Source: Frigoribacterium sp. JB110 (GTDB lineage Bacteria; Actinomycetota; Actinomycetes; Actinomycetales; Microbacteriaceae). From it: a stretch of 64,000 nt of DNA. The translations under genes and the position numbers were made by a program. How positions within the stretch are numbered: position 1 is the stretch's first letter; each line of letters starts with the position of its first letter. Of this stretch, positions 42,670-51,705 are shown piece after piece. The notes beneath the pieces are model-generated. The model saw nothing but the letters and a program-made list of their open reading frames with translations, searched no databases and was not told the DNA's origin. The stretch spans positions 62,001 to 126,000 of the forward strand of contig NZ_FUIA01000026.1 in assembly GCF_900163665.1 (NCBI RefSeq). The letters run 5' to 3'.

Positions 42670-44334
42670 TCAGGCGGTGGTCAGGTCTCGGCGTCGGAAG
42701 ACGATCGCGCCGAGAGCCGCGCACACCGCGCCGATGCCGGTCAGCACGGCGATACCGGCCCATGAGACGTTCTCTGCGGGGTATTCGCCCACGTGGCGGA
42801 ACGGCGAAGCGCTGAGCACGACGTCGTCGAGGTCGAGCATGTCGCCGAACAGCGACAGCAGCGCACCGACGATGAACACGGCCCACGCCAACCCGAGGAT
42901 GCGCGGTGAGACGCCGTACAGCCCGACGGAGAGGCCGAGCAGCAGCCAGACAGCCGGCACCTGCGCGGCGTGCCCGAATGCGACCGGCCAGAACATGCTC
43001 CAGTCGTTCATCCCTGCCGCCGCACCGATGCCCTCGCCGACGCCCGCGAGCGCGAGCAGCCAGAGCGACCCGATCGCGGTGACGAGCGTCCACGACAGCA
43101 GCCACGCCGACCGGCCGACGCCGGTTGCCAGCACTGCCTCGGTGCGCACGCCCTGCTCCTCTGCGCGCAGCGATTGCACGGAGATGATCGCGAATGCCGC
43201 GACCATCATCGCGAAGTACACGCCCATGAATCCGACGTAGCCCTCGACGATGCCGTCTGCGCCGCCCATGATGCCGACGATCTGCTCCGGCATGCCCTCA
43301 GCGCCGTCCGCCATCGGGCGAGTGAAAGCGCCGAAGGTCACTCCGCCCAGCAGCATGGCGATCGACCAGCCGGCGATGGACGGTCGCTGCAGGCGGTAGG
43401 CCAGCGAGAGCGGGCCGCGCAGCCAGCCAGGCGCTGCGGCGCGACCCAGCCTGTCTGGCAGGATGCCTGCGGCGAGGTCGCGGCGCGACTGCAGGGCGAA
43501 CGCCAGAGCGACCAGCAGTGCGAAGAGTGCGACGCCCAGCAGGAGCGGCCACCAGTCGTCGTTCGTGAACGGTGCCGTCTGCTGCGGCCAGCCCAGCGGC
43601 GACAGCCACGACAGCCACGCGAGATCACCGTTCTGCACCGCCGACATGTCGCCGAGTCCTCGGACGACGAAGCTCACGCCGAGCACCAGGCCCGCGAATC
43701 CGGATGCCGCTCGCGAGAAAGGGCTCAGCTGCACGGTCACAGCGGCGACACCCGCGAAGGCGAGGCCTGCCGCTCCCAGGCCCGCACCGAACAGCAGCGA
43801 TCCTGCGGGCGCCGGCTCCGCAGCCGACGACATCATCGTCAGACCGGTCAGCAGCGCCATCACGATATTCATCAGGGCTGCGACGACCAGCGCGGCGGCG
43901 AGCGGTGCGTGCCTGCCGACCACATTCGCACGGATCAGCTCGGCACGACCGGTCTGCTCCTCGACCCTGGTGTGGCGCGAGATCGTGGTGATGCTCATGA
44001 ACGCTGCGCCCAGCATGAGGCTGGTGCCGTACATTCCGACGACGAACCTCGGCACGGTGATGGCGTCGAAGCCGAAGCCGGGGCCGCCGATGAGGCCCAT
44101 GATGGGGTTCGCCGCGAACGCGGTCATCGCGTTCAGCGCTTCCTCATCCATCACCAGGGCGATCACGTTCGAGAAGTACGCCGCCATGATGCTCACCGCG
44201 AGCACCCAGACGGGGACACGGACCCGGTCGCGTCGCAGCATGAAGCGCAGCAGTCTGCCAGTGCCAGTCAGAGGGCCGCCCGACGACGCTGACTCTCGGC
44301 GCTCGCTGCGGGTGCGTTCGGCGACGGCGCTCAT
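42670..44334 (-). CDS. ABC exporter permease, tetronasin-resistance type
   Basis: Integral membrane half of an ABC-2-like exporter, 554 residues with about 12 hydrophobic segments in two repeated halves (the second begins near residue 310, [19 protein letters not shown]). The architecture and the opening [27 protein letters not shown] resemble TnrB-type permeases for polyether and other antibiotics. It is translationally coupled to its ATPase (ATGA overlap at 44331-44334), and the TetR gene precedes both. Substrate unknown; a hydrophobic drug or lipid is the family expectation. Confidence 0.87.
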   Translation of the reverse strand: MSAVAERTRSERRESASSGGPLTGTGRLLRFMLRRDRVRVPVWVLAVSIMAAYFSNVIALVMDEEALNAMTAFAANPIMGLIGGPGFGFDAITVPRFVVGMYGTSLMLGAAFMSITTISRHTRVEEQTGRAELIRANVVGRHAPLAAALVVAALMNIVMALLTGLTMMSSAAEPAPAGSLLFGAGLGAAGLAFAGVAAVTVQLSPFSRAASGFAGLVLGVSFVVRGLGDMSAVQNGDLAWLSWLSPLGWPQQTAPFTNDDWWPLLLGVALFALLVALAFALQSRRDLAAGILPDRLGRAAAPGWLRGPLSLAYRLQRPSIAGWSIAMLLGGVTFGAFTRPMADGAEGMPEQIVGIMGGADGIVEGYVGFMGVYFAMMVAAFAIISVQSLRAEEQGVRTEAVLATGVGRSAWLLSWTLVTAIGSLWLLALAGVGEGIGAAAGMNDWSMFWPVAFGHAAQVPAVWLLLGLSVGLYGVSPRILGLAWAVFIVGALLSLFGDMLDLDDVVLSASPFRHVGEYPAENVSWAGIAVLTGIGAVCAALGAIVFRRRDLTTA

Positions 44335-45272
44335 GATTCCTCTCCGTCGCCGTAGTGGCGCAGGAGCAGCTGCTCGAGTGTCGGCGGTGCTGCGGTGATG
44401 GCCTGCACCCCGTGCCCGGCGAGGTCGCGCATGATCGCGGGGAGGTGCTCGGTGTCCGCATCGAACCGGACGTGCTCGCCCTCAGAGAGCACGTTGTGCA
44501 CTCCGGCGCGCTCGTTCAGGCCGGTGATGGGCTCGCCCGTGCGCACCGAGACGGAGGTGCGCGACAGGTGCCGCAGGTCGTCGAGCGTGCCGGTCTCGAC
44601 GATCCGTCCCTGCCGCACGATCGAGATCCGGTCGGCGAGCACCTCGACCTGCGCGAGGATGTGACTGGACAGCAGCACGGTGCGCCCGGCGCGTTTGGCC
44701 TCGTGGATGCACTCCTGGAAGACCGCCTCCATCAGGGGGTCGAGGCCGGCGGTCGGCTCGTCGAGCAGCAGCAGTTCGACGTCCGATGCCAGAGCGGCGA
44801 TGAGGGCGACCTTCTGCCTGTTCCCCTTCGAATACGTGCGACCCTTCTTGCGGGGATCGAGGTCGAATCTCTCGATCAGCTCGTCGCGCCTGTTCCGGTC
44901 CGCTCCGCCGCGGAGTCTGGCGAACAGGTCGATGGCCTCGCCACCGGTGAGGTTCGGCCACAGTTCGACGTCGCCCGGCACGTATGCCAGGCGCCGGTGC
45001 AGCGCGACAGCGTCCGAGAACGGGTCGCCGCCGAGCAGGCGCACGCGCCCCGAGTCGTGGCGCAGGATGCCCAGCAGGATGCGCATGGTCGTGGACTTCC
45101 CCGCGCCGTTGGGACCGAGGAGGCCGTGCACCTCGCCGCGGGCCACTGTCAGGTCGAAGCCGTCGAGCGCGGTGACTCGCCCGTATCGTTTGACGAGCCC
45201 CGCGATGTCGATCGCCGAGTTCGCGTCGGGTCGTGCGGCGGCAGTGTCTGCCGCGAGGGGTGCTGCGGTCAT
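44331..45272 (-). CDS. ABC exporter ATP-binding protein
   Basis: Cytoplasmic ATPase of the exporter, 313 residues. Walker A is [16 protein letters not shown], the Q-loop region [21 protein letters not shown], the signature [16 protein letters not shown] (a KGN variant rather than SGG), Walker [13 protein letters not shown] and the switch HILAQVEVL. The C-terminal 90 residues form the extra domain seen in drug-exporting ATPases of the DrrA type. Its start overlaps the TetR stop (ATGA). Confidence 0.92.
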   Translation of the reverse strand: MTAAPLAADTAAARPDANSAIDIAGLVKRYGRVTALDGFDLTVARGEVHGLLGPNGAGKSTTMRILLGILRHDSGRVRLLGGDPFSDAVALHRRLAYVPGDVELWPNLTGGEAIDLFARLRGGADRNRRDELIERFDLDPRKKGRTYSKGNRQKVALIAALASDVELLLLDEPTAGLDPLMEAVFQECIHEAKRAGRTVLLSSHILAQVEVLADRISIVRQGRIVETGTLDDLRHLSRTSVSVRTGEPITGLNERAGVHNVLSEGEHVRFDADTEHLPAIMRDLAGHGVQAITAAPPTLEQLLLRHYGDGEES

Positions 45273-45943
45273 GGCATTCTCCGTTCGTCTCGGGGCGCCT
45301 CGGGGTCTTCCTGCGGCGCGGGGGCAGCGGGGTCGGCGGTTCCGTCGGAGCCGGTGTCGTTCGGGGTTCCGACGATGATGCCGTGCATGTACAGGTCGAG
45401 GAGCGGCTGCGAGAGGCGTGCGAGGGTCGATGGGGTGTCCTGCGTGCCCAGCACGGACTGCAGGCGATGCTGCAGCGTCACGGGCGTGAGAGCCAGGACG
45501 GCGACCATGGCCGCCTGCGCCCTGGTGTCGTCCGAGTGGCGGAAGGAGTACCCGGCGAAGCCGGAGGCGAGGAGCTCCTCGACGAGATCGACGTAATGGT
45601 CGAAGTAGCGCTGCCCGTGCTCGGACGGATCGAGCAGCGACTTGACCAAGTAGTCGACGATCGTCTGCATCCGCTCGTCGCGGAACATCGAAGCGATCGC
45701 GTCGGGTGCGGCCTGTGACGCCGCACTTCGCTTGGCGTCGAAGATCGCGCTGAAGACGTAGTCGTCGCATTCCCTCCGCAGGCCGTCCTTCGACCCGAAG
45801 TGATGGATGATCAGGCCGGGGGAGACACCGGCGGCCTGTGCGATGCCCCGAACGGTCGTCTGGGAGAAGCCGCCGGCAGCGAACGCCGCAACGCCCGCGT
45901 CGCGGATCCGCGCCTTCGTCGTCTGATCTTCGTTTGAACTCAC
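45269..45943 (-). CDS. TetR-family regulator heading the ABC exporter operon
   Basis: TetR repressor, 224 residues from the GTG at 45943. The DNA-binding part is [51 protein letters not shown]. It is first in a coupled operon with the exporter ATPase and permease. The start is chosen because TAGCAT lies seven bases upstream, so the GTG would be the first base of a leaderless mRNA, and because the further-upstream ATG would run over that promoter and the palindromic operator at 45934. Self-repression with release by the exported drug is inferred. Confidence 0.88.
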   Translation of the reverse strand: MSSNEDQTTKARIRDAGVAAFAAGGFSQTTVRGIAQAAGVSPGLIIHHFGSKDGLRRECDDYVFSAIFDAKRSAASQAAPDAIASMFRDERMQTIVDYLVKSLLDPSEHGQRYFDHYVDLVEELLASGFAGYSFRHSDDTRAQAAMVAVLALTPVTLQHRLQSVLGTQDTPSTLARLSQPLLDLYMHGIIVGTPNDTGSDGTADPAAPAPQEDPEAPRDERRMP

Positions 45944-45949
45944 GTTCAA
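45934..45949. promoter_or_regulatory. TetR operator over the start of the exporter operon
   Basis: TTGAAC and GTTCAA arms flank TCAC (GTGA on the coding strand). The GTG inside it is the start codon of the TetR gene, so the regulator would bind its own transcription start. Confidence 0.6.
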
Positions 45950-45950
45950 T

Positions 45951-45956
45951 ATGCTA
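45951..45956 (-). promoter_or_regulatory. -10 box of the TetR-exporter operon (leaderless type)
   Basis: TAGCAT on the minus strand, seven bases before the GTG at 45943 and abutting the operator. Confidence 0.5.
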
Positions 45957-46054
45957 AACGCTTGTTCAGTGCGTGGCAAGAGGGCGCAGCGCGATGTGCT
46001 GCTCGCGCCATGATGCGAAGGCGCGGGCCATGGTCGTTCCGCGGCCGAGGGTCC

Positions 46055-46921
46055 TCAGCGCGGCAGGTGCAGCTCACCGCCTGTCGTCTCGATGAGGCCG
46101 TCCTCGAGCAGCGTGAGCACCGCGCGGTCGCGCTGCGCCGCGTCGTGCCAATCGGCGAGGACGCGCTGCTGCGGGATCGGTGCGGTCGCTCCGCGCAGTT
46201 CGCGCATCACTGCACCCCGCGCCTGCCGGTCGCTGCCCTCGTACCTGGCCTGTTTGCGACGGGTGTCCGGGGTGTCGGGCCGGCCGGCGGCGTACCACGC
46301 GCACGCGTCGGCGATCGGACACGCCCCGCATGCGGGGGAGCGGGCCGTGCATGTGACCTGGCCCAGCTCCATCACGGCGGCATTCATCACGGCGGCCTCC
46401 GCGCGCGACGCCGGAAGCAGTGCGGCCATCTGGTCGAGGTCGGCGGGGCGGGGCTGCGCAGGGTGCGCAGTCCCGTCGATCGCCCTCGCCATCACACGTC
46501 GGGTGTTCGTGTCGACAACCGGATGACGGTCGCCATAGGCGAAGACCGCGACTGCACGTGCGGTGTAGTCACCGACTCCGGTGAGGGAGAGCAGCGTAAC
46601 GACGTCGCGCGGCACGACGCCGTCATGGTGGTCGCGGATCTGCACCGCCGCCCGGTGCAGCCACAGTGCACGTCGCGGATAACCGAGGTTCGCCCACGCC
46701 TTCACCGCCTCGGCCGGGGCATCCTCCGCCAGCGATGTCGGAGTCGGCCAGTGACTCAGCCACGCCTCCAGCAGTGGGATCACTCGGGCGACGGGTGTCT
46801 GCTGCAGCATGAACTCCGAGACGAGCACGCCCCACGCGCCGAAGCCGTCCGCGCGCCACGGCAGCTCGCGCGCGTTGGCGCGGTACCAGGGCAGGAGGGC
46901 CTCGGCGATCGCGGACTGCAT
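46055..46921 (-). CDS. mutY: Adenine DNA glycosylase MutY (short form)
   Basis: Base-excision repair enzyme that removes adenine mispaired with 8-oxoguanine. The 288 residues include the catalytic Glu36 in SEFMLQQTP, the helix-hairpin-helix LTGVGDYTARAVAVFAYG, the Asp of VVDTNTRRV, and an iron-sulfur cluster loop Cx6Cx2Cx5C (CTARSPACGACPIADAC). The C-terminal NUDIX-like domain that recognises 8-oxoguanine in E. coli MutY is missing; the protein ends about 75 residues after the cluster. This short form is common in actinobacteria. The ATG at 46921 agrees with a TAGTCT box six bases upstream. Confidence 0.93.
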   Translation of the reverse strand: MQSAIAEALLPWYRANARELPWRADGFGAWGVLVSEFMLQQTPVARVIPLLEAWLSHWPTPTSLAEDAPAEAVKAWANLGYPRRALWLHRAAVQIRDHHDGVVPRDVVTLLSLTGVGDYTARAVAVFAYGDRHPVVDTNTRRVMARAIDGTAHPAQPRPADLDQMAALLPASRAEAAVMNAAVMELGQVTCTARSPACGACPIADACAWYAAGRPDTPDTRRKQARYEGSDRQARGAVMRELRGATAPIPQQRVLADWHDAAQRDRAVLTLLEDGLIETTGGELHLPR

Positions 46922-46927
46922 TCGTCC

Positions 46928-46933
46928 AGACTA
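46928..46933 (-). promoter_or_regulatory. -10 box of mutY (leaderless type)
   Basis: TAGTCT on the minus strand, six bases before the ATG at 46921. Confidence 0.5.
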
Positions 46934-47044
46934 GGACTTCGTCGGCATCGCCTACCATTCGCGTGCGTGCGTTCCTGGGAACGTGCACGGCTGATCGCGA
47001 TCGAACCGTGACCGCGGCGCGGCCCTCTCGTGATCTGACGTCCG

Positions 47045-47050
47045 TAGCGT
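47045..47050 (+). promoter_or_regulatory. -10 box of the 47058 lipoprotein gene
   Basis: TAGCGT, then seven bases, then GTG 47058. Confidence 0.4.
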
Positions 47051-47057
47051 GTCCTGG

Positions 47058-47696
47058 GTGCCCTTCCCCGAACTCTCGCTGCGCCCGCGCGCGCTCGGCG
47101 CCTTCGTCGCGTCGATCGCTCTCGCCGGAGCGCTCGCCGCATGCACCGCGGTCGGAGGGTCCGGTTCCGGGGCAGAGTCGCCGCCCTCCGGCGGGCTCAC
47201 GGCGCTGAAGGAGACCCCCGTCAGCTCCGCCGACGAGGACCCGGAGGATCCCACGACGTGGGTGATCTCGGCCGGCGCGATCGGCGGCGTCCGAATCGGT
47301 GACGATTTTGCGACGACGCTCGAGACGCTGCCAGGCACATGGCGATCCGTCGATGAGTGCACAGCGAGCTGGCACGGTGACGCCGGCTTCGACGTGACGT
47401 TCGCCGCAGCTGCGTCCGGCATCGCCGAAATCGAAGTCTCGGGCGAGATCGGTGCGCCGAGCCAGGCCCCGCGCACGCCGGAGGGGCTCGGACTCGGCTC
47501 CACCCGCGATGAGGTCAGGGCCGTCTACCCCGCAGCCGAGGAGACCGCCGCTCCCACGGCAGGAGCGATCGAACTGCATCCGGATGGGATGGCCGCGCCA
47601 GGTGTGACGCTGTCGTTCACGATCGGCGACAGCGGCCGGGTCGTCGGCATCGTTCTGGCGAGCGATGCCGAGGCTTCAGAAGCCTGCGCTCCGTAG
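47058..47696 (+). CDS. Uncharacterised lipoprotein
   Basis: Exported lipoprotein of 212 residues with no family I recognise. The signal sequence (ALGAFVASIALAGALAAC) ends in a lipobox LAAC followed by a Ser/Gly/Pro-rich spacer. The body has a repeated look of small beta-sandwich proteins: IGGVRIGDDFATTLETLPGTW and GLGLGSTRDEVRAVYP share a G-x-R/S-x-G/R-D pattern, seen in other actinobacterial surface proteins. A single extra Cys pairs possibly with one near the end (DECTASW, EACAP). GTG 47058 has TAGCGT seven bases upstream; GTG 47049 is an alternative. It converges on the XRE gene with three bases between. Confidence 0.75.
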   Translation: MPFPELSLRPRALGAFVASIALAGALAACTAVGGSGSGAESPPSGGLTALKETPVSSADEDPEDPTTWVISAGAIGGVRIGDDFATTLETLPGTWRSVDECTASWHGDAGFDVTFAAAASGIAEIEVSGEIGAPSQAPRTPEGLGLGSTRDEVRAVYPAAEETAAPTAGAIELHPDGMAAPGVTLSFTIGDSGRVVGIVLASDAEASEACAP

Positions 47697-47699
47697 GCA

Positions 47700-48260
47700 C
47701 TACTCCGACTCGCTCGTGCGGGTGTGGACCTTCGCGCCCTTCTCATTGAAGATGCTGATCACCTGCGCCGCGCGCCCGCCGGCGGCGGACATGGCGTGCG
47801 GCGTGTGAGTGTCGAACTCCGCAGCCTCGCCGCGGGCGAGTACGAGATCCTGTTCGCCGAGGCGCAGCCGCAGCCTTCCTGTCAGCACATACAGCCACTC
47901 GTAGCCGTCGTGGGTGCGCAGCTCCGGCAGGGCGCCGCCCGCCGGGTAGGTGATCTTGAACGTCATCACCGACGAATGCTCTGGTGCGAGCGGCACGATG
48001 GTGAGACCGTCTCTCCTGACGGCTGGGCGATGCACGCGGGGATCGGTCGGCTTCGCGGGCAGGAGGTCGTCGATCCGGATGTCCAGCCGCCTCGTGAGCG
48101 GGAGCAGGAGCTCGAGGTTGGCTTGGCGTTTGCCTGATTCCAAGCGGGAGAGCGTGCTGGTCGACATGTCGGCGCTCGCTGCCAGTTCTTCGAGTGTGAG
48201 CCCGCGCGATCGTCGCTCGGCACGCAGGCGCGGCCCGATCTGATCCAGTTCTGCCCGCAT
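47700..48260 (-). CDS. XRE-family regulator with C-terminal cupin
   Basis: Transcriptional regulator of 186 residues. Residues 1-65 are a helix-turn-helix of the XRE type (LRAERRSRGLTLEELAASADMSTSTLSRLESGKRQANLELLLPL), and a linker leads to a cupin domain (YEWLYVLTGRLRLRLGEQDLVLARGEAAEFDTHTPHAM) that may bind a small ligand. An excellent AAGGAG site precedes ATG 48260. The gene is divergent from the redox/methyltransferase fusion over 67 bases, where TTGC and GCAA motifs alternate (48271-48295), a possible operator. Confidence 0.9.
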   Translation of the reverse strand: MRAELDQIGPRLRAERRSRGLTLEELAASADMSTSTLSRLESGKRQANLELLLPLTRRLDIRIDDLLPAKPTDPRVHRPAVRRDGLTIVPLAPEHSSVMTFKITYPAGGALPELRTHDGYEWLYVLTGRLRLRLGEQDLVLARGEAAEFDTHTPHAMSAAGGRAAQVISIFNEKGAKVHTRTSESE

Positions 48261-48327
48261 TGTGCTCCTTTTGCTGATTCTGCAAGATTGTTTGCGTTCG
48301 AGGGACAGTCTCGCACAGCATGGGGAC

Positions 48328-49899
48328 ATGCAGAACTCTTGGGATGTCATCGTCGCCGGCGGCGGACCGGCAGGCTTGTCAGCCGCGCTCATGCTCGGAC
48401 GGGCGCGCAGACGCGCGCTCGTGATCGACGCGGGGAGCGTGCGCAACCGCTTCGCCGACCATATGCACGGCGTGCTCGGTCATGACGGGGCGTCGCCGCG
48501 AGACCTGGCGGCGCGCGGCCGCGCTGAAGCAGAGGCGTACGGCGTCGAGTTCGCGGCAGGAACGATCGAACGCGTCGAGCACGACGCGGACGGGCTGGTG
48601 GTGCGCACGCTCGACGGCCTCGAGCTCAGCACGCGGGCGCTGGTCGTCGCCACGGGACTCACCGACGACCTTCCCGACATCCCCGGCCTCGTCGAGCGCT
48701 GGGGACAGACGGTGCTGCACTGTCCGTACTGCCATGGCTGGGAGGTGCGCGAGAAGCGTCTCGGCGTTCTCACGACATCGCCCCTCGGCCTGCACCAGGC
48801 GGAGCTGATCCGTCAATGGAGTGACGACGTCACCGTGTTCACCGCGGGGCTCGGCGAGCTCTCTCCCGAAACGCAGGCGCGGCTGCGTGCACGCGGCGTC
48901 AGGCTGGAGCCGGAGCCTGTCGCCGAAGTGGTCGGCGACGGTGCGGAGATCTCGGCCGTTCGTCTCAGCGACGGCCGCGAGGTCGCGGTGGACGCCATCT
49001 TCACCATGGGCGCTCCGAGGCCGCACGACGCGTTCCTGGCGCCGCTCGACCTCACCAGGTCCGAGACGCCGTTCGGCCGGTTCATCGAGGTCGACGCGAT
49101 GGGGCGGACCAGCGACGAGAGGATCTGGGCGGTCGGGAACGTCGTCAATCCCGGTGCGAACGTTCCGAAGTCGATCGGCGACGGCTCCTTCGTGGGAGCG
49201 GCAGCGAACGCCGCGCTCGTGACCGCCGAGTTCGATGCGGCCGCGAAGGCCGGCGAGCCGTGGCCGGAGGTCTCGACCGCAGAACTCTGGGAGGAGCGCT
49301 ACTCCGGCGCCGACCGCGTGTGGTCGCACTCGGTCAACGCCGTGCTCGCCGACATCGCGGGGCACCTGGCCCCCGGCCGCGCCCTCGACATCGGCAGCGG
49401 TGAGGGTGCTGACGTGATCTGGCTCGCCGAGCGCGGCTGGGACGCCACGGGAATCGATGTGTCGACCACGGCGGTCCGCCGTGCCGCCGAAGCGGCGGCG
49501 GCGGTCGATCTCGGCACCGGCAGTGCCGACTTCGCGGTGGGCGATGTCGACGCCGCGTCGGGGGAGGTCTTCGACCTGGTCACTTCGAGCTTCCTGCACT
49601 CCCCGGCGGGCGAGCCGCGCGAGGACATCCTGAGGCGGGCCGCCGATCGCGTCGCTGCGGGCGGACATCTCCTGATCACCTCGCATGCGAGCGCGCCGCC
49701 ATGGGCCGGTGATGCGCATGCCGGACACCATCGCTTCCTCGCCCCTGACGACGAGCTCGAGCTGCTCGCCCTCGATCCGGATGTGTGGGAGGTCGTGCTC
49801 GCCGAGACGCGCGAGCGGGCGACGACGTCGCCCGACGGCGAACCGAGCACGATCGATGACGGCGTGCTGCTGCTGCGACGCCGCGACTCGCGTGACTGA
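48328..49899 (+). CDS. Bifunctional thioredoxin-reductase-like flavoprotein / SAM methyltransferase
   Basis: A 523-residue fusion. Residues 1 to about 310 are an NAD(P)H/FAD oxidoreductase of the thioredoxin reductase type: FAD loop GGGPAGLSAALMLGRARR, a redox Cys132/Cys135 pair in HCPYCHGWE, and AVGNVVNPGANVPKSIGDG at the end. Residues about 330-523 are a class I methyltransferase, with the SAM loop ALDIGSGEGADVIWLAERGWDATGIDV near 352 and DLVTSSFLHSP as motif 4 region. The combination suggests reduction followed by methylation of one substrate, as in metalloid or sulfur detoxification (inference). It is divergent from the XRE-cupin gene. A GGGGA site precedes ATG 48328. Confidence 0.9.
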   Translation: MQNSWDVIVAGGGPAGLSAALMLGRARRRALVIDAGSVRNRFADHMHGVLGHDGASPRDLAARGRAEAEAYGVEFAAGTIERVEHDADGLVVRTLDGLELSTRALVVATGLTDDLPDIPGLVERWGQTVLHCPYCHGWEVREKRLGVLTTSPLGLHQAELIRQWSDDVTVFTAGLGELSPETQARLRARGVRLEPEPVAEVVGDGAEISAVRLSDGREVAVDAIFTMGAPRPHDAFLAPLDLTRSETPFGRFIEVDAMGRTSDERIWAVGNVVNPGANVPKSIGDGSFVGAAANAALVTAEFDAAAKAGEPWPEVSTAELWEERYSGADRVWSHSVNAVLADIAGHLAPGRALDIGSGEGADVIWLAERGWDATGIDVSTTAVRRAAEAAAAVDLGTGSADFAVGDVDAASGEVFDLVTSSFLHSPAGEPREDILRRAADRVAAGGHLLITSHASAPPWAGDAHAGHHRFLAPDDELELLALDPDVWEVVLAETRERATTSPDGEPSTIDDGVLLLRRRDSRD

Positions 49900-49942
49900 C
49901 CGGACGCCGACGAGTCATGATCCGTCGATCAGGCGCGTCCCA

Positions 49943-49948
49943 TAGGCT
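49943..49948 (+). promoter_or_regulatory. -10 box of truB (leaderless type)
   Basis: TAGGCT ends six bases before the ATG at 49955. Confidence 0.55.
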
Positions 49949-49954
49949 GAGGGG

Positions 49955-50842
49955 ATGAGTTCTGGCGTCCTCCTCGTCGACAAACCTCAGGGCGTCACCA
50001 GCCACGACGTCGTTGCGCGCACGAGGCGGGCATTCGGCACCCGCAAGGTCGGCCATGCCGGCACGCTGGATCCGATGGCCACCGGCCTGCTGCTGATCGG
50101 CATCAACGGTGCGACGCGGCTGCTGACCTACCTCGTCGGCCTCGGCAAGACCTACGAGGCGACGATTCGGCTCGGTGAGGCCACGACGACGGACGACGCG
50201 GAGGGCGAGGTCACCGAGCGGGCAGAGGCAGCGCTCGTCTCCGCCGTCAGCGACGAGCGGATCGACGCGGGGATCGCGGCGCTGACGGGTCAGATCGAAC
50301 AGGTGCCGAGCGCTGTCTCGGCGATCAAAGTGGACGGACGGCGCGCGTACGAGCGCGTGCGTGCCGGTGAGAGCGTCGAACTGAAGGCCAGAGCGGTGAC
50401 CGTCTCTCGCTTCCAGCGCACGGCGACGCGACGACTCGACGGCGCGATCGAACTCGACGTGAGCGTCGACTGCTCCTCCGGCACGTACATCCGGGCGCTC
50501 GCTCGCGACCTCGGCGCCGATCTCGGTGTCGGCGGGCACCTCACCTTCCTGCGTCGCACGCGTGTCGGGGACTTCGACGTCGCCGACGCGGTCGACGGCG
50601 ATCACCTCGATGGGGCAGTGCCGATGGACCCCGTCGACGTGGCGGCCATGGCTGTCGGGCGCATCGACGTCACTGCTGATCAGGCACAGGACCTGCGCCA
50701 TGGGAAGCGGCTCGACGGGCTCGCCGAGCGGGTGAGCGGAGCGCATGCTGCGGCTGTCGACCCATCCGGCGTGCTCGTCGGGATCGTCGAGAAACGGGGC
50801 ACCGCGCTCAAGTCGGCGATGAACATGCCGGAGAAGGCATGA
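49955..50842 (+). CDS. truB: tRNA pseudouridine-55 synthase
   Basis: Makes pseudouridine at position 55 in the T-loop of tRNAs. The product of 295 residues begins GVLLVDKPQGVTSHDVV; the catalytic Asp is in GHAGTLDPMATG, with KTYEATIRLGEATTTDDAEG, and SSGTYIRALARDLG near residue 170. The C-terminal part resembles the actinobacterial TruB tail. TAGGCT six bases before the ATG suggests a leaderless message. The stop overlaps the next gene as ATGA. Usually near infB/rbfA in other bacteria; here it is 9 kb away. Confidence 0.96.
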   Translation: MSSGVLLVDKPQGVTSHDVVARTRRAFGTRKVGHAGTLDPMATGLLLIGINGATRLLTYLVGLGKTYEATIRLGEATTTDDAEGEVTERAEAALVSAVSDERIDAGIAALTGQIEQVPSAVSAIKVDGRRAYERVRAGESVELKARAVTVSRFQRTATRRLDGAIELDVSVDCSSGTYIRALARDLGADLGVGGHLTFLRRTRVGDFDVADAVDGDHLDGAVPMDPVDVAAMAVGRIDVTADQAQDLRHGKRLDGLAERVSGAHAAAVDPSGVLVGIVEKRGTALKSAMNMPEKA

Positions 50843-51207
50843 TCACCTGGTTCACCGTCGCCCTGATCGCGCTCACCTGTGCGGCCGGTCTGCTCTGCCT
50901 CGTGCTCGGATTCGCCGGGCGGCGCCCCAGCGACCTGAGCGTCGGGGCGATGGCACTCGTCGAGCTCGCCCTGCTCGCGCAGGTGATCGTCTCGATCATC
51001 GCGCCCTTCGCGGGAAACCCCGCTGAGGGCGACCTGCTGGAGTTCTGGATGTACCTGGTGTCGGCGGTGCTGCTGCCGTTCGCCGCCGTGGTGTGGGCGT
51101 TCGTCGATCGCACCAGGTGGAGCACCGTGATCATGGGAACGGTCGGACTGGCGCTCGCGGTCATGGTGTGGCGTATGGACGTCATCTGGAGCACGCCGCT
51201 GAGTTGA
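50839..51207 (+). CDS. Small membrane protein of unknown function
   Basis: Membrane protein of 122 residues with about four hydrophobic helices (WFTVALIALTCAAGLLCLVLGFAG, AMALVELALLAQVIVSIIAPFA, EFWMYLVSAVLLPFAAVVWAFV and STVIMGTVGLALAVMVW). I do not recognise the family. It overlaps the truB stop as ATGA, so it is translated with truB. A second small membrane protein and ribF follow. Confidence 0.8.
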   Translation: MITWFTVALIALTCAAGLLCLVLGFAGRRPSDLSVGAMALVELALLAQVIVSIIAPFAGNPAEGDLLEFWMYLVSAVLLPFAAVVWAFVDRTRWSTVIMGTVGLALAVMVWRMDVIWSTPLS

Positions 51208-51264
51208 GCCTCCGTGCTCCGCTCGCAGTCTTCCCGGCGGTTCTCCCTCTAAACTGAGCAGGCT

Positions 51265-51705
51265 ATGACCGAACCAGCCCGCCCGCGCCGCATCGGCGGA
51301 CTCGGCACCGTCCTCGTGTGGGTGTACGGCATCCTCGCGCTCGCTGCGACGGGCCGTTCCGCGTCTCAGATCATCTCGCGCTTCTCCGAGGCGCCGGTGC
51401 CTTACCTGCTCTCGGCGCTCGCCGCCGTGGTGTACATCCTGGCCACCGTTGCGCTCGTGGCCTCCCGCAGCGCCGCGTGGTACCGAGTGGCCTGGGCTGC
51501 GGTGTCGTTCGAGCTGGCCGGTGTGCTCATCATCGGCGCGCTCAGCTTCGTTCCGGCGGTCGAGAACCTGTTCCATGCCGAGGCGACGGTCTGGACGCAC
51601 TTCGGCTCGGGGTACTTCTGGGTGCCGCTCGTGCTGCCGTTCCTCGGCACGTGGTGGCTGGCGTCTCACGCGCCCAGTCGGATCGGGGCAGAGGCGGCGT
51701 CATGA
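51265..51705 (+). CDS. Uncharacterised membrane protein upstream of ribF
   Basis: Membrane protein of 146 residues with four likely helices (GTVLVWVYGILALAATGRS, VPYLLSALAAVVYILATVALVA, WAAVSFELAGVLIIGALSFV and FWVPLVLPFLGTWWLA). No named family is recognised. TAAACT lies nine bases upstream of the ATG, so its mRNA leader is very short. Its stop overlaps the ribF start as ATGA. Pairing with ribF and truB may reflect shared transcription only. Confidence 0.8.
   Translation: MTEPARPRRIGGLGTVLVWVYGILALAATGRSASQIISRFSEAPVPYLLSALAAVVYILATVALVASRSAAWYRVAWAAVSFELAGVLIIGALSFVPAVENLFHAEATVWTHFGSGYFWVPLVLPFLGTWWLASHAPSRIGAEAAS

Noticed and set aside
41024-43105. 693-residue minus-strand frame over rbfA and the MftD-like gene
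   Set aside because: Arg/His-rich composition, no domain, and opposite to two well-supported genes.
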